NCBI GenBank assembly: GCA_017464305.1
Contig: JAFUDS010000004.1
Coordinates: 1 to 64,000, forward strand
From: Clostridia bacterium
GTDB lineage: Bacteria; Bacillota; Clostridia; Christensenellales; Aristaeellaceae
Length of the DNA stretch: 64,000 nucleotides
Direction of reading: 5' to 3'
Shown: piece by piece, positions 32,509 to 42,625 of the stretch
Layout: each line of letters starts with the position of its first letter
Position numbering within the stretch: position 1 is the stretch's first letter
Program-made: the position numbers and the translations under genes
Notes under the pieces: model-generated
The model's database searches: none
Seen by the model: the letters and a program-made list of their open reading frames with translations, nothing else
What the model was told of the DNA's origin: nothing

Positions 32509-33414
32509 ATGAAAAAGCTGATTGCACTGATCCTCACCCTCACCATGCTGCTGACCGCCGCCTTCGCGACGGCGGAAGCCTTCACTCTGGTGGCCCCCAC
32601 CGGTGCCCCGGCCCTGGCGGTCGCCACCCTGGCGGTAGAAAATCCCGATAACTACAACTTCATCACCGCGGACACCATCGGCGCGGAATTCGCCAAGAAC
32701 GAAGCGGATTTCATCATCGCCCCCATCAACGCCGGTGCCAAGCTGTTCAAGGCGGGTAAATCCACCTATCAGCTGGCGGCGGTGGTCACCTGGGGCAACC
32801 TGTATTTCGCCTCCCAGAAGGCGGATTTCACCCTGGAGAGCCTGAACGGCGCGGAGGTGACCCTCTTCGGGGAAAACACCATCAACGCCTCCGTGGTGCT
32901 GAAGGTGCTGGAAGCCAAGGGCATCAACCCCGCCGCCATCAATTATCTGGCCGGCGCGGCGGAAACCCAGGCGGAGCTGCTGAGCAATGCGGAAGCCATC
33001 GTGGTGACGGCGGACCCTGCAGTGACCGCGGCGAAGATTAAGAATGAAAGCGTTCAAACCATCTCCCTTCAGGAGCTGCTGAAGGAAACCATGGACATGG
33101 ACGGCTACACCCAGGCGGGCCTGTTCGTCCGGGCGGAAACTCGGACGGCCCAGCCGGAAGAAGTGAAGGCCTATCTGGCTTCCGTCCAGGAAGCGGCGGA
33201 GAAGGCTGCCAGCGACGTGGCTGCGGTGGCGGAAGCTGCGGTGGCCCTGGAAATCCTCCCCAACGCTAAGGTGGCCAACGCTGCCATCCCTGGCTGCAAC
33301 ATCCGCTTTGTGCCCGCTGCGGAAGCGAAGGAAGACATCGCCAAGACCGTCTCCATCGACCCTACCCAGTTCGGCGGCCAGCCGGAAGACAGCTTCTATT
33401 TTATCGCTGAATGA
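32509..33414 (+). CDS. ABC transporter substrate-binding protein (SsuA/TauA-like)
   Basis: 301 residues with an N-terminal signal peptide (LIALILTLTMLLTAAFA). The mature part resembles NMT1/SsuA-type binding proteins: an opening FTLVAPTGAPALAVATLA, and IIAPINAGAKLF in the first lobe. There is no lipobox Cys. Its stop overlaps the start of the permease gene (ATGA). The ligand is unknown. Confidence 0.75.
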   Translation: MKKLIALILTLTMLLTAAFATAEAFTLVAPTGAPALAVATLAVENPDNYNFITADTIGAEFAKNEADFIIAPINAGAKLFKAGKSTYQLAAVVTWGNLYFASQKADFTLESLNGAEVTLFGENTINASVVLKVLEAKGINPAAINYLAGAAETQAELLSNAEAIVVTADPAVTAAKIKNESVQTISLQELLKETMDMDGYTQAGLFVRAETRTAQPEEVKAYLASVQEAAEKAASDVAAVAEAAVALEILPNAKVANAAIPGCNIRFVPAAEAKEDIAKTVSIDPTQFGGQPEDSFYFIAE

Positions 33415-34166
33415 ACAAACACCAAAAAGCACTTTCTTACTTTTTAGGAATTTGTTTGCTGGCAGCCCTTCTCCAAAGCGCCAGCTGGCTGAAGGGGGAC
33501 GCACTGGTTTTCCCCGGCGTCCCCCGCATCCTGCAGGCCTTCTTCCGCCTGCTGGGGGAAAACAGAACCTGGCAACAGATCGGCGTCACCCTGTGGCATC
33601 TGGCCCTGACCATGGCGGTCTCCACCGTCATTGGTGTCGCCCTGGGGCTTCTCCAGGGCCTCAGCGATTTCGCCTATCGCCTGTTCCGCCCTTTGATGGC
33701 CTTCCTGCGGGCGATTCCCATGATCGTGCTGACGGTTATCATCATGGTGATGACCAGCTATGACCGGGTGCCGGTGGAGGCCAGCAGCCTGATTCTGATT
33801 CCCATGATTTCGGAAGCCACCTGTGAGGGCTGCAGACGAATCGAGCCGGAGCTGATCGACGTCTATCGCATGAACAGCGGCCTCACTCTCCGTATCCTAT
33901 TCCGGGTCTACCTCCCCCTGATGGCGGGCTATCTTCGCCAGGCCTGGTTCAACGCGGCGGGGATGGGGATTCGCATGGTGGTGACCACGGAATACCTGGT
34001 CCAGACCAAGAATTCCCTGGGCAAAGCTGTGTTCACCAGCGGCTATTTCTTTGAATATGATGAGATTTATGCCTACGCGCTGATCATGATTCTGTTGGTG
34101 CTGTGCCTCAGCGAATTGCCCCGAATTGTTACAAAAGCTTTACATTCCGGAAAAAAGGGGCTATAA
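33411..34166 (+). CDS. ABC transporter permease (SsuC/TauC type)
   Basis: 251 residues with about six membrane segments. The cytoplasmic coupling loop is visible as CRRIEPELIDVYRMNSG followed by FRVYLPLMAGYLRQA. Together with the preceding gene it forms a two-gene transport unit. No matching ATPase gene is adjacent, unlike most operons of this type. A promoter for the VanW gene is embedded in its last codons. Confidence 0.8.
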   Translation: MNKHQKALSYFLGICLLAALLQSASWLKGDALVFPGVPRILQAFFRLLGENRTWQQIGVTLWHLALTMAVSTVIGVALGLLQGLSDFAYRLFRPLMAFLRAIPMIVLTVIIMVMTSYDRVPVEASSLILIPMISEATCEGCRRIEPELIDVYRMNSGLTLRILFRVYLPLMAGYLRQAWFNAAGMGIRMVVTTEYLVQTKNSLGKAVFTSGYFFEYDEIYAYALIMILLVLCLSELPRIVTKALHSGKKGL

Positions 34167-34167
34167 T
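34139..34167 (+). promoter_or_regulatory. Promoter of the VanW-domain gene
   Basis: TTTACA, 17-base spacer, TATAAT; the -10 box overlaps the permease stop codon. Confidence 0.7.
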
Positions 34168-34218
34168 GCCCCTGAGGCAGGAGCTGGGAAGTAGAACGCT
34201 CAGAGGACGGCTGCCGGG

Positions 34219-35499
34219 ATGAACAGGAATGATCGCGCAGGAAATAAACGCCCCGCGCGTAGGGTTGAATCGCTTTTGCGGGAGGCAGGTATTTTGGAGA
34301 GTAAGGATTTCTGGAAGAAGATAATGGCGGGGCTGCTGGCCCTGATGATCGGATGGACGGCTCTTCCTGCGGTAACGATGGCGGAGGACGCCTTCGACGG
34401 CGAGGAGGTCGAAGGCCAGGAGGACGCGGAAGGGGATAACACCGAGGACGTCATCGTGGCGGACCCCAACGCTGTATACCACGAGAAGACCCTGGCGGAC
34501 TTCGACGCCAATTCCCCGGCGCTGTATCAGGGCAAGATTACGGACGTCATCGGGGAATACAGCATCTACAAGGAAAAGAACATCAAGTCCGACCGGGTGG
34601 CCCGGGGCTTGAAGAATGTCAAGGTGGACGTAATCTACGTGGGCCTGGTGTGGGTCATCGTGCGCTATCAGGGCCAGCTGGGCTATGTGAAGCGGGAATA
34701 TCTGACGAAGAATTTCCTGGCCTATGACCCGGTGAACACACCCCCCTTCAATGTGCAAAAGCACCAGTACATCGCCACCGTGGCCCGAGAATGCTATGTC
34801 CGGAAGACCATGACCAAGGAGCCCCTGGAGGAGAAGAAGTACAGCACCTATTGGGTGAAGCTGAACCCCGGGACCCGGATCTCCATCTGGCAGTTCCAGG
34901 ACGGATGGGCCATCGTCAACTACATGCGGTCCTACGGCTATATTGACCCCAACGACCTGACGGATCTGATCCCCGTCAGCCCCACGGACCAGCCCATCAG
35001 CAAGGAGAGCCCCATCGCGGCCTACACCAGCTATTACACCATGAAGCATCTGCTGCCCGGGGCGGACAAGGAAACGAAGACCAACAACCTGAACCGTATC
35101 TGGAATATCGGCCACGGCGCGGAGAAGATCACCGCCAAGGGGCTCATGCAGCCGGGGGACGTGTTCAACGGCAACAAGGGGAACATCGGCCCCTATCGGG
35201 AGTATAAACTGGCCATCGGCCTGGTGGGGGGTAAGGCGGTGCTGTCCAGCGGCGGCGGAACCTGCCAGGTTTCCAGCACGCTGTATAACATCATCTGTCA
35301 GCTGCCCGGCATGACCATTACCCAGCGGCGACCCCATGGCTATGGCGGTGCCAGCTATCTGCCCATCCATTGTGACGCGGCGGTGGGTAACGACAGCCTG
35401 AATTTCGTTTTCCGCAATGATTACGATTTCCCGATTCGGCTGGTAAGCGAGAGCACCGGCGATGGCGCTCTGCTGATGCTGGCCTATCGGGCGGATTGA
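34219..35499 (+). CDS. Membrane-anchored VanW-family protein with SH3-like domains
   Basis: 426 residues. After a basic cytoplasmic stretch a single membrane segment spans about residues 35-52 (IMAGLLALMIGWTALPAVTM). An acidic linker and two SH3-like wall-binding regions follow (VIYVGLVWVIVRYQGQLGYV; STYWVKLNPGTRISIWQFQD). The VanW domain occupies the last 110 residues, with GPYREYKLAIGLVGGKAVLS then GGGTCQVSSTLYN. VanW proteins are linked to cell-wall metabolism, but their chemistry is unclear. It is transcribed alone from its own promoter. Confidence 0.85.
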   Translation: MNRNDRAGNKRPARRVESLLREAGILESKDFWKKIMAGLLALMIGWTALPAVTMAEDAFDGEEVEGQEDAEGDNTEDVIVADPNAVYHEKTLADFDANSPALYQGKITDVIGEYSIYKEKNIKSDRVARGLKNVKVDVIYVGLVWVIVRYQGQLGYVKREYLTKNFLAYDPVNTPPFNVQKHQYIATVARECYVRKTMTKEPLEEKKYSTYWVKLNPGTRISIWQFQDGWAIVNYMRSYGYIDPNDLTDLIPVSPTDQPISKESPIAAYTSYYTMKHLLPGADKETKTNNLNRIWNIGHGAEKITAKGLMQPGDVFNGNKGNIGPYREYKLAIGLVGGKAVLSSGGGTCQVSSTLYNIICQLPGMTITQRRPHGYGGASYLPIHCDAAVGNDSLNFVFRNDYDFPIRLVSESTGDGALLMLAYRAD

Positions 35500-35510
35500 A
35501 CGAATCAATC

Positions 35511-35540
35511 TTCAGCGCGCGAAGACCTTCGCGCGCTGAA
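35511..35540 (+). terminator. Hairpin after the VanW gene
   Basis: TTCAGCGCGCGAAG and CTTCGCGCGCTGAA form a perfect 14-bp inverted repeat followed by TTTG. The T tract is short. Confidence 0.65.
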
Positions 35541-35553
35541 TTTGTAAAAACCT

Positions 35554-35820
35554 GATTGAAATTCTCCCCCGGAGGGGGAGAAGAAAAAAGCTCCTAATAC
35601 AGGAAACAATTGAATCCCCGGAAAAATAACGAAAAATCCAATCAAAGTTCTTCCCCGCGAAGCAGGGGAGAACTGGAAAAGCCGAAAAAAACAAGAAACA
35701 ATTGCATCGAGGAAAAATAACGAAAAGATCAATCAAAATCCTCCCCCGCGAAGCGGGGGAGAGTGGAAAAGCTGAAAAAATACAGGAAACAATTGCATCG
35801 AAGAAAAATAACAGGTATAA
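35554..35820. repeat. Three tandem 88-bp units carrying family A palindromes
   Basis: Each unit has a CTCCCC(C)GC...GGGGGAG palindrome (at about 35563, 35650 and 35740), then ACAGGAAACAATTG or a variant, GAAAAATAAC and ATCAATCAAA. Units are about 87 and 90 bp apart. There is no coding support on either strand. Confidence 0.75.
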
Positions 35821-35864
35821 TTCTCTTGTGGATTTGGCCACGGACGAGCGCAGGAGGTGCGTGT

Positions 35865-36668
35865 ATGTACAAACTTTTGCTGGTTTCGGATCGCGAGGAT
35901 GTGCTGGAAGCCTATGACCAGGTGCACAACTGGGGGTACAATGGGTTCAACCGGCCCCATGTCCGGCGCGATCTGGAAGGCGCGAAGGAAACCCTGCAAA
36001 AGCATCATGTGGACGGGATCGGCATCGCGCTGGATCCCGAGGCGGAGGATCAATTGATCATTTATCTTCGCCAGGAGTATCCCTTGCTGCCGATTTTTGA
36101 AACGGCGACCAACCCGGCGGACGCGCTGGCGCATCTGGGCGGGCTGAAGACGCTGCTGAATCGCCTTCGGAGCGATTTTTCTAGCGATACCTTTGATGAA
36201 CAACAGATGATGATCCGTTCCCGGCGGCATTTCTTCCGCAAGCTGGTGAGCGGCCAAAAGATGACCAGCCAGGAGGTGCGCCGGGAGATGCGCCTGCTGC
36301 GCAGCCGGATGGATCCGGACAAGACCTGCATCCTCATGGAGCTGCAACAGACGGCCCTGGAGGAGGATCGGCTGGTGGGCCGCTGGCAGGATAGCGACCA
36401 TTTGCTGGAGCGAGAGCTGTTCCAGTCCTTCGGCGGCGATGTGAAAGGGTATCACGTACTGCCCCTGGTGACAGAGGAAGGAAAGGTCATCGTCCTGGCG
36501 GGTGCCCTGCGGGATCAGGCCCAGGAAGAGGATATGACCACTGCCCTGGACGAATGTGTCCGAGAAGGGATTCAACACGCGGAGGAGTACCGGGGCCTGC
36601 ATCTCAGGGTTACCAACGTCCAGGTGCTTCCCAGCCTCTACGCCCTCTGCTCTGATTATGCCGACTGA
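35865..36668 (+). CDS. Receiver-like protein without output helix-turn-helix
   Basis: 267 residues from ATG 35865 (GGAGGTGCG upstream). The first 110 residues follow the alternating strand/helix pattern of response-regulator receivers (MYKLLLVSDREDVLEAYDQV) but lack a clear phospho-acceptor Asp; the expected position reads GIALDPEAED. The rest is helical with a segment (QDSDHLLERELFQSFGG) like the sensor region in CdaR or YesN proteins, and no DNA-binding domain follows. It may be a degenerate AraC/YesN-type regulator or a signalling adaptor. Confidence 0.5.
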   Translation: MYKLLLVSDREDVLEAYDQVHNWGYNGFNRPHVRRDLEGAKETLQKHHVDGIGIALDPEAEDQLIIYLRQEYPLLPIFETATNPADALAHLGGLKTLLNRLRSDFSSDTFDEQQMMIRSRRHFFRKLVSGQKMTSQEVRREMRLLRSRMDPDKTCILMELQQTALEEDRLVGRWQDSDHLLERELFQSFGGDVKGYHVLPLVTEEGKVIVLAGALRDQAQEEDMTTALDECVREGIQHAEEYRGLHLRVTNVQVLPSLYALCSDYAD

Positions 36669-36740
36669 AAGGCAACAATATAGTTTGTTCGGGCGGACTA
36701 GCATGTAGTTTACGGATTAGCGATTATCGAGAAAAACAGG

Positions 36741-36813
36741 GCGATGGGGACGAAGCCCCCATCCCAGAAAGATCCCCTTCCCCCACCGCAGTGGGGGAAA
36801 GGGGGCAGGGGGA
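36741..36813 (+). repeat. Long GC-rich repeat (family B)
   Basis: A GATGGGG/CCCCATC hairpin, a short spacer, then CCCCTTCCCCCACCGCAGTG followed by GGGGGAAAGGGGGCAGGGGG. The first part matches 40051 and the last part matches the complement of 46539. Confidence 0.8.
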
Positions 36814-36859
36814 CTCACAACCGATGACCGCCAGTGGCGGAAATTTCATCGGTTGTGAG
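36814..36859 (+). repeat. Long nested hairpin
   Basis: CTCACAACCGATGA (36814-36827) and TCATCGGTTGTGAG (36846-36859) are perfectly complementary over 14 bp and enclose CCGCC-AGT-GGCGG. Another short CTCCCC/GGGGAG hairpin follows near 36880. There is no T tract, so it is not an obvious terminator. Confidence 0.7.
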
Positions 36860-36986
36860 TTCAACCGAAACGAGCGAGCTCCCCAGTGGGGAGTCGCGAT
36901 GATTGAGGTTGCGGATAAAGGGGTCCTTCCCGCTGGAATAAAGAATAGTAACGTGAATTAAGTTACCATAAAAGGAGGAAAAAAGG

Positions 36987-38057
36987 ATGGGAATTCTGAA
37001 CATGATCAAGGGTCAGCTGATCGACGTCATCGAATGGACCGACAACAGCAACAAAACCATGGTCTACAAGTACGACATGAACGGCAAGGAAATCATGATG
37101 GGCGCCCAGCTCACCGTCCGTGAAGGCCAAACCGCCATCTTCGTCAACGAAGGTCAGCTGGCGGACGTTTTTGGCCCGGGCCGCTACGAGCTGCAGACCA
37201 GCAACATGCCGATCATGACTGCGCTGAAGAGCTGGAAGTACGGCTTCAACAGCCCCTTCAAATCCGACGTCTACTTTGTCAACACCAAGCAGTTCCTGGA
37301 CATGAAGTGGGGTACCAGCAATCCCGTCATGATGCGGGACGCTGAATTCGGCATGATCCGCCTGCGGGCCTTCGGTATCTACAGCTTTAAGGTCAGCGAC
37401 GCGGAAACCTTCCTGAAGGAGGTTTTTGGCACCAGCGCGCTGTTCACCGTGGATGGCGTGGAGGGCCAGATTAAGCGGACCATCGTTTCCGGCCTCAGTG
37501 ATGCCATTGCGGAAAGCAAGATTCCCGCCCTGGACCTGGCCGCGAACTACGAGGAGCTGGGCACCTACGCTATGAACGCGGTCAATCCCAAGCTGGCGCA
37601 GCTGGGCCTGACCCTGTGCAGCTTCGTGGTGGAGAACATCTCTCTGCCGGAAGAGGTCGAGAAGACCATGGATAAGCGGACCAGCATGGGCGTGCTGGGC
37701 AATCTGGATCAATACGCGAAGTATCAAGCGGCGGAAGCCATGCGCGAGGCGGCCAACAGCAATGGCGGCGCCGGCATGGCGGGCATGGGCGTCGGCATGG
37801 GCGCTGGCGCAGCCATGGGCCAGATGTTTGCTCAGAGCCTGGGTCAGCAGACGGCGCCGGCTGCCGCGCCCGCGGCTGCTCCGGCTCCCACCGCGGCGAC
37901 AACGGCGTGCCCGGCCTGCGGAGCTCAGATCCCGCAGGGGGCGAAGTTCTGCCCCGAATGTGGCGCCAAGCAGGCGGTGAACGCCTTCTGCGTGGAATGC
38001 GGTTCCCCCATCACTCCCGGAGCCAAGTTCTGCCCCGAGTGTGGCGCGAAGCAGTAA
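36987..38057 (+). CDS. SPFH-domain protein with C-terminal zinc ribbons
   Basis: 356 residues behind AAAAGGAGG. Residues 1-245 form an SPFH/band-7 domain of the virion-core or YdjI type (REGQTAIFVNEGQLADVFGP; VEGQIKRTIVSGLSDAIAES). A Gly/Met/Ala linker follows, then two or three zinc ribbons (CPACGAQIPQGAKFCPECG; CVECGSPITPGAKFCPECG). B. subtilis YdjI acts with phage-shock-like envelope stress proteins; a similar membrane-stress scaffold role is inferred here. The gene is alone, 43 bp before a nucleotidyltransferase gene. Confidence 0.85.
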   Translation: MGILNMIKGQLIDVIEWTDNSNKTMVYKYDMNGKEIMMGAQLTVREGQTAIFVNEGQLADVFGPGRYELQTSNMPIMTALKSWKYGFNSPFKSDVYFVNTKQFLDMKWGTSNPVMMRDAEFGMIRLRAFGIYSFKVSDAETFLKEVFGTSALFTVDGVEGQIKRTIVSGLSDAIAESKIPALDLAANYEELGTYAMNAVNPKLAQLGLTLCSFVVENISLPEEVEKTMDKRTSMGVLGNLDQYAKYQAAEAMREAANSNGGAGMAGMGVGMGAGAAMGQMFAQSLGQQTAPAAAPAAAPAPTAATTACPACGAQIPQGAKFCPECGAKQAVNAFCVECGSPITPGAKFCPECGAKQ

Positions 38058-38099
38058 GATAGGAGATACTGTACTAAAACCGAGGGGGAGGCGAGAAAG

Positions 38100-38429
38100 T
38101 TGTGCACCATGGATGAAGCGGTCGTCATTATGCAGGAGGCTTATCACGAGACGAATCAAATCATGCCGATTCAGGATGCCTGGCTGTATGGATCATATGC
38201 GCGCGGCGATTATCGCCCCGATTCGGATGTAGATATTTTGCTGCTGACGCCGCTATCCCAAAGTGAAATCAACAGAAAACAATGGGATATTGCGGGGGTT
38301 GCAAGTGATTTATCTCTGGATCATGATGTAACGGTCTCGGTAATTGTTCGACCAATAGATGCTTTCCAACCGGAAATGAGCCTTTATTTCGCAAATGTCG
38401 CGAAAGATGGGATTAAGATGTTGGCGTGA
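38100..38429 (+). CDS. MNT-type minimal nucleotidyltransferase
   Basis: 109 residues, probable TTG start because GGGAGG lies eight bases upstream; an ATG three codons in is the alternative. The nucleotidyltransferase motif is GSYARGDYRPDSDVDILLL, with G-S and D-x-D. MNT proteins often act as antitoxins that AMPylate HEPN toxins. No HEPN gene is adjacent, so a solitary or lost-partner gene is likely. Confidence 0.75.
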   Translation: MCTMDEAVVIMQEAYHETNQIMPIQDAWLYGSYARGDYRPDSDVDILLLTPLSQSEINRKQWDIAGVASDLSLDHDVTVSVIVRPIDAFQPEMSLYFANVAKDGIKMLA

Positions 38430-38435
38430 AACTAA

Positions 38436-38459
38436 GCCGGACATTGCGTCCGGCTTTTT
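38436..38459 (+). terminator. Intrinsic terminator
   Basis: GCCGGAC and GTCCGGC around ATTGC, then five T residues. Confidence 0.85.
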
Positions 38460-38498
38460 GCTACAAGAAAAATGTTGAATGGGAAGTGAGAAAGACGG

Positions 38499-39530
38499 AT
38501 GCATCGGATTACGGAAGCATTGATGAGCTGGTATGACAAAAACGCCCGGGAGATGCCCTGGCGGGGAATTTCGGACCCTTACGGCACCTGGGTCAGTGAA
38601 ATCATGCTGCAGCAGACACGAGTGGAGACGGTCCGGGATTATTATCCCCGATTCATGGAACGCTTTCCCACACTGCGGGATCTGGCGGAGGCTCCGGAAG
38701 AGGATGTGCTGAAAATGTGGGAGGGGTTGGGATACTATTCCCGGGCCAGAAACCTGCGAAAGGGCGCTCAGCAGGTGATGGCGGAATACGGCGGCGTAAT
38801 TCCCAGAGAACCGGAGCAGCTGATCAAAATCAAAGGAATTGGCCCCTACACCTCCTGTTCTATTGCCTCCATTGCCTTCGACGTTCCTGTGCCGGCGGTG
38901 GATGGAAACGTGATTCGTGTCATTTCCCGGCTCTATGATCTCCATGATGATCCAACAGAAGTAAAAGCCCACGAAGTAATAGAGAAATTTGCGGCGGAGC
39001 TGGTGCCACAGCAGCGGGCCGGAGATCATAACCAGGCCATGATGGACCTGGGAGCCACCGTCTGTGTGCCCGGCACGCCGGATTGCGACAGTTGTCCTCT
39101 CAAGAAGATGTGCAAAGCCTTTGCCGCCGGCACCGCGGAGGAATTACCCCACCTGCCCAAAGCAAAGTCGCCCAAAGAAATTGCGTACGATGTCCTCCTA
39201 ATCCATCATAAAGACCAGGTGCTGATGTATCGCAGAACAGAAAGCATGCTCCAGGGCCTGTGGTGTTTCCCAATGCTGGAAGGGCAGAGAGAGGAAAAAG
39301 AGCTCATCGCTGCCATCGAGAAGAAATGGAAGCTGAAGGCAAAGAGCATCCAGTTTGAACAGCAAGCCAAACACATCTTTACCCATCAGGTCTGGAAAAT
39401 GAGCATATACACGATAACAGTAGATGATAAAAAAGAGATAGACGGAATGGAATGGGTGAAAAGGGATCAGATAGCGGACTTACCGTTACCCACCGCCATG
39501 AAAGTGGCAAAATTAACGCTTAAATTATGA
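38499..39530 (+). CDS. mutY: A/G-specific adenine DNA glycosylase
   Basis: 343 residues, full length for MutY. The N-terminal helix-hairpin-helix domain has LPWR-like EMPWRG, the IMLQQTRVETV motif with the catalytic Glu region, and IKGIGPYTS followed by VDGNV with the catalytic Asp. The [4Fe-4S] cluster loop is CVPGTPDCDSCPLKKMC (C-x6-C-x2-C-x5-C). The C-terminal Nudix-like domain recognises 8-oxoguanine. It removes adenine mispaired with oxidised guanine. Gene stands alone between a terminator and the groESL promoter. Confidence 0.93.
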   Translation: MHRITEALMSWYDKNAREMPWRGISDPYGTWVSEIMLQQTRVETVRDYYPRFMERFPTLRDLAEAPEEDVLKMWEGLGYYSRARNLRKGAQQVMAEYGGVIPREPEQLIKIKGIGPYTSCSIASIAFDVPVPAVDGNVIRVISRLYDLHDDPTEVKAHEVIEKFAAELVPQQRAGDHNQAMMDLGATVCVPGTPDCDSCPLKKMCKAFAAGTAEELPHLPKAKSPKEIAYDVLLIHHKDQVLMYRRTESMLQGLWCFPMLEGQREEKELIAAIEKKWKLKAKSIQFEQQAKHIFTHQVWKMSIYTITVDDKKEIDGMEWVKRDQIADLPLPTAMKVAKLTLKL

Positions 39531-39609
39531 AATATCGAGAAAAACAGAGAAAAATAAAGAAATATTTAGAAACATAGATAAAAAACGATAAAATAGCGCA
39601 CCAAAAAGC

Positions 39610-39638
39610 TTGCGTAAAGCGCCCAAAAGCATTATAGT
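39610..39638 (+). promoter_or_regulatory. groESL promoter
   Basis: TTGCGT, 17-base spacer, TATAGT, placing the start of transcription just before the CIRCE element. Confidence 0.75.
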
Positions 39639-39650
39639 TATCCACGGTTG

Positions 39651-39999
<349 letters not shown>

Positions 40000-40050
40000 A
40001 ATCTCGAGAGCATAAAGGAATGATCGACAGAGCGCTTCCCGGCTCTTTCT

Positions 40051-40131
40051 GGGGCCGGTGGGGCGCAGCTCCACCTACTAAATAATCCCCGTCCCCCGCG
40101 CACGGGGGGAGGGGTGCAGGGGAGAGGGGTC
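40051..40131 (+). repeat. Long GC-rich repeat (family B) between groES and groEL
   Basis: GGGGCCGGTGGGGCGCAGCT with the second arm CCACC, an AT-rich spacer, then CCCCGTCCCCCGCGCACGGG and GAGGGGTGCAGGGG. It is inside an operon, in the direction of transcription. Confidence 0.8.
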
Positions 40132-40155
40132 CTGCTACTGCCGATTGAAGACTAA

Positions 40156-41817
<1,662 letters not shown>

Positions 41818-41840
41818 TCCCCTCAGGTCAAATCGAAAAA

Positions 41841-41871
41841 AATGGCGCCCGCGATTTTCGCGGGCGCCATT
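41841..41871. terminator. Bidirectional terminator between groEL and mntP
   Basis: AATGGCGCCCGCGA and TCGCGGGCGCCATT pair over 14 bp, flanked by A-rich and T-rich sequence on both sides, so it can serve both converging genes. Confidence 0.88.
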
Positions 41872-41895
41872 TTTCAGGAAAATGTAGGGAAAGGA

Positions 41896-42459
41896 TTAGG
41901 CAACCGAGGAGAGATGTTCGATTAGGATCTTGAGGCCAATCAGGATCAGGACGATGCCGCCCAGGAGCTCCGCATGGTTTTGCAGCCGGGTGCCGATGAG
42001 TTTGCCCAGGAGGACACCCGCCGCGCAGACCAGGAAGGTGACCACGCCGATCAACAGGATGGAGGTCCAGATGTTGACGGAGAGGAAGGCGAAGGTGACG
42101 CCTGTGATGAGGGCATCAATGCTGGTAGCAATGGCCAGGGGGAACATGGTTTTGAAGGACACATCGTCATTGGCCTTGTCGCTGTCGGGATGAAAGGATT
42201 CCCGAACCATGTTGCCGCCGATGAGAACCAGGAGGGCAAAGGCGATCCAATGGGCTGCGCTGGCCACGATGGCGGAAAGCTGATGACCAGCCAGGAAGCC
42301 CAACAGGGGCATCAGCATCTGGAAGATGGCAAAATAGCCGGCGATGATGACGGTCTTCTTGATGCTCCGGCGGGGCATGGTGAGGCCCTTGCAGACGGAA
42401 ATCGCGAAGGCGTCCATGGCCAGGCCGAAGCCGATGACGAGAATATCTCCAAAATTCAT
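41896..42459 (-). CDS. mntP: Manganese efflux pump MntP
   Basis: 187 residues with six predicted membrane segments. The conserved acidic membrane motifs of MntP are present: GFGLAMDAFAISVCKGL near the start and ATSIDALITGVTF in the second repeat. It exports excess Mn(II). A 11-bp hairpin lies in the sequence just upstream of the start (42484-42511). This is not a recognised yybP-ykoY riboswitch, which controls many mntP genes. Confidence 0.9.
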   Translation of the reverse strand: MNFGDILVIGFGLAMDAFAISVCKGLTMPRRSIKKTVIIAGYFAIFQMLMPLLGFLAGHQLSAIVASAAHWIAFALLVLIGGNMVRESFHPDSDKANDDVSFKTMFPLAIATSIDALITGVTFAFLSVNIWTSILLIGVVTFLVCAAGVLLGKLIGTRLQNHAELLGGIVLILIGLKILIEHLSSVA

Positions 42460-42483
42460 GGAAAATGTTCCTTCCTGAGAAAG

Positions 42484-42511
42484 AAAACAGCCTGAGAGTG
42501 CAGGCTGTTTT
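42484..42511. promoter_or_regulatory. Hairpin upstream of mntP
   Basis: AAAACAGCCTG and CAGGCTGTTTT pair perfectly around AGAGTG, 24 bases before the mntP start. It may terminate upstream transcription or control mntP. Confidence 0.5.
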
Positions 42512-42550
42512 CAGGTTTTGAAGAGGGATTATAGGGTGCAGGATTTTTTG

Positions 42551-42594
42551 CTCCCCCGCTCCGCGGGGGAGTTTTTTTTCCCGCGGAGCGGGGA
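42551..42594. repeat. Short GC-rich palindromes (family A), double
   Basis: Arms CTCCCCCGC and GCGGGGGAG around TCC at 42551-42571, followed by eight T residues and a second related palindrome CCCGCGGAGCGGGG at 42581-42594. The T tract lies on the strand opposite to the neighbouring minus-strand genes, so it is not simply their terminator. Confidence 0.75.
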
Positions 42595-42625
42595 AGCATT
42601 TTTGTTTGTCGCGGGAGAGCTTCCC

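Noticed and set aside
35554..35820. Tandem units considered as a CRISPR array
   Set aside because: The units are about 88 bp and diverge along their whole length. There is no short identical repeat with unique spacers and no cas gene.
35505..35841. Two minus-strand frames across the tandem units, considered as a repeat protein
   Set aside because: Their repeats follow the DNA repeat unit, the composition is Phe/Ser-rich, and no start signal is present.
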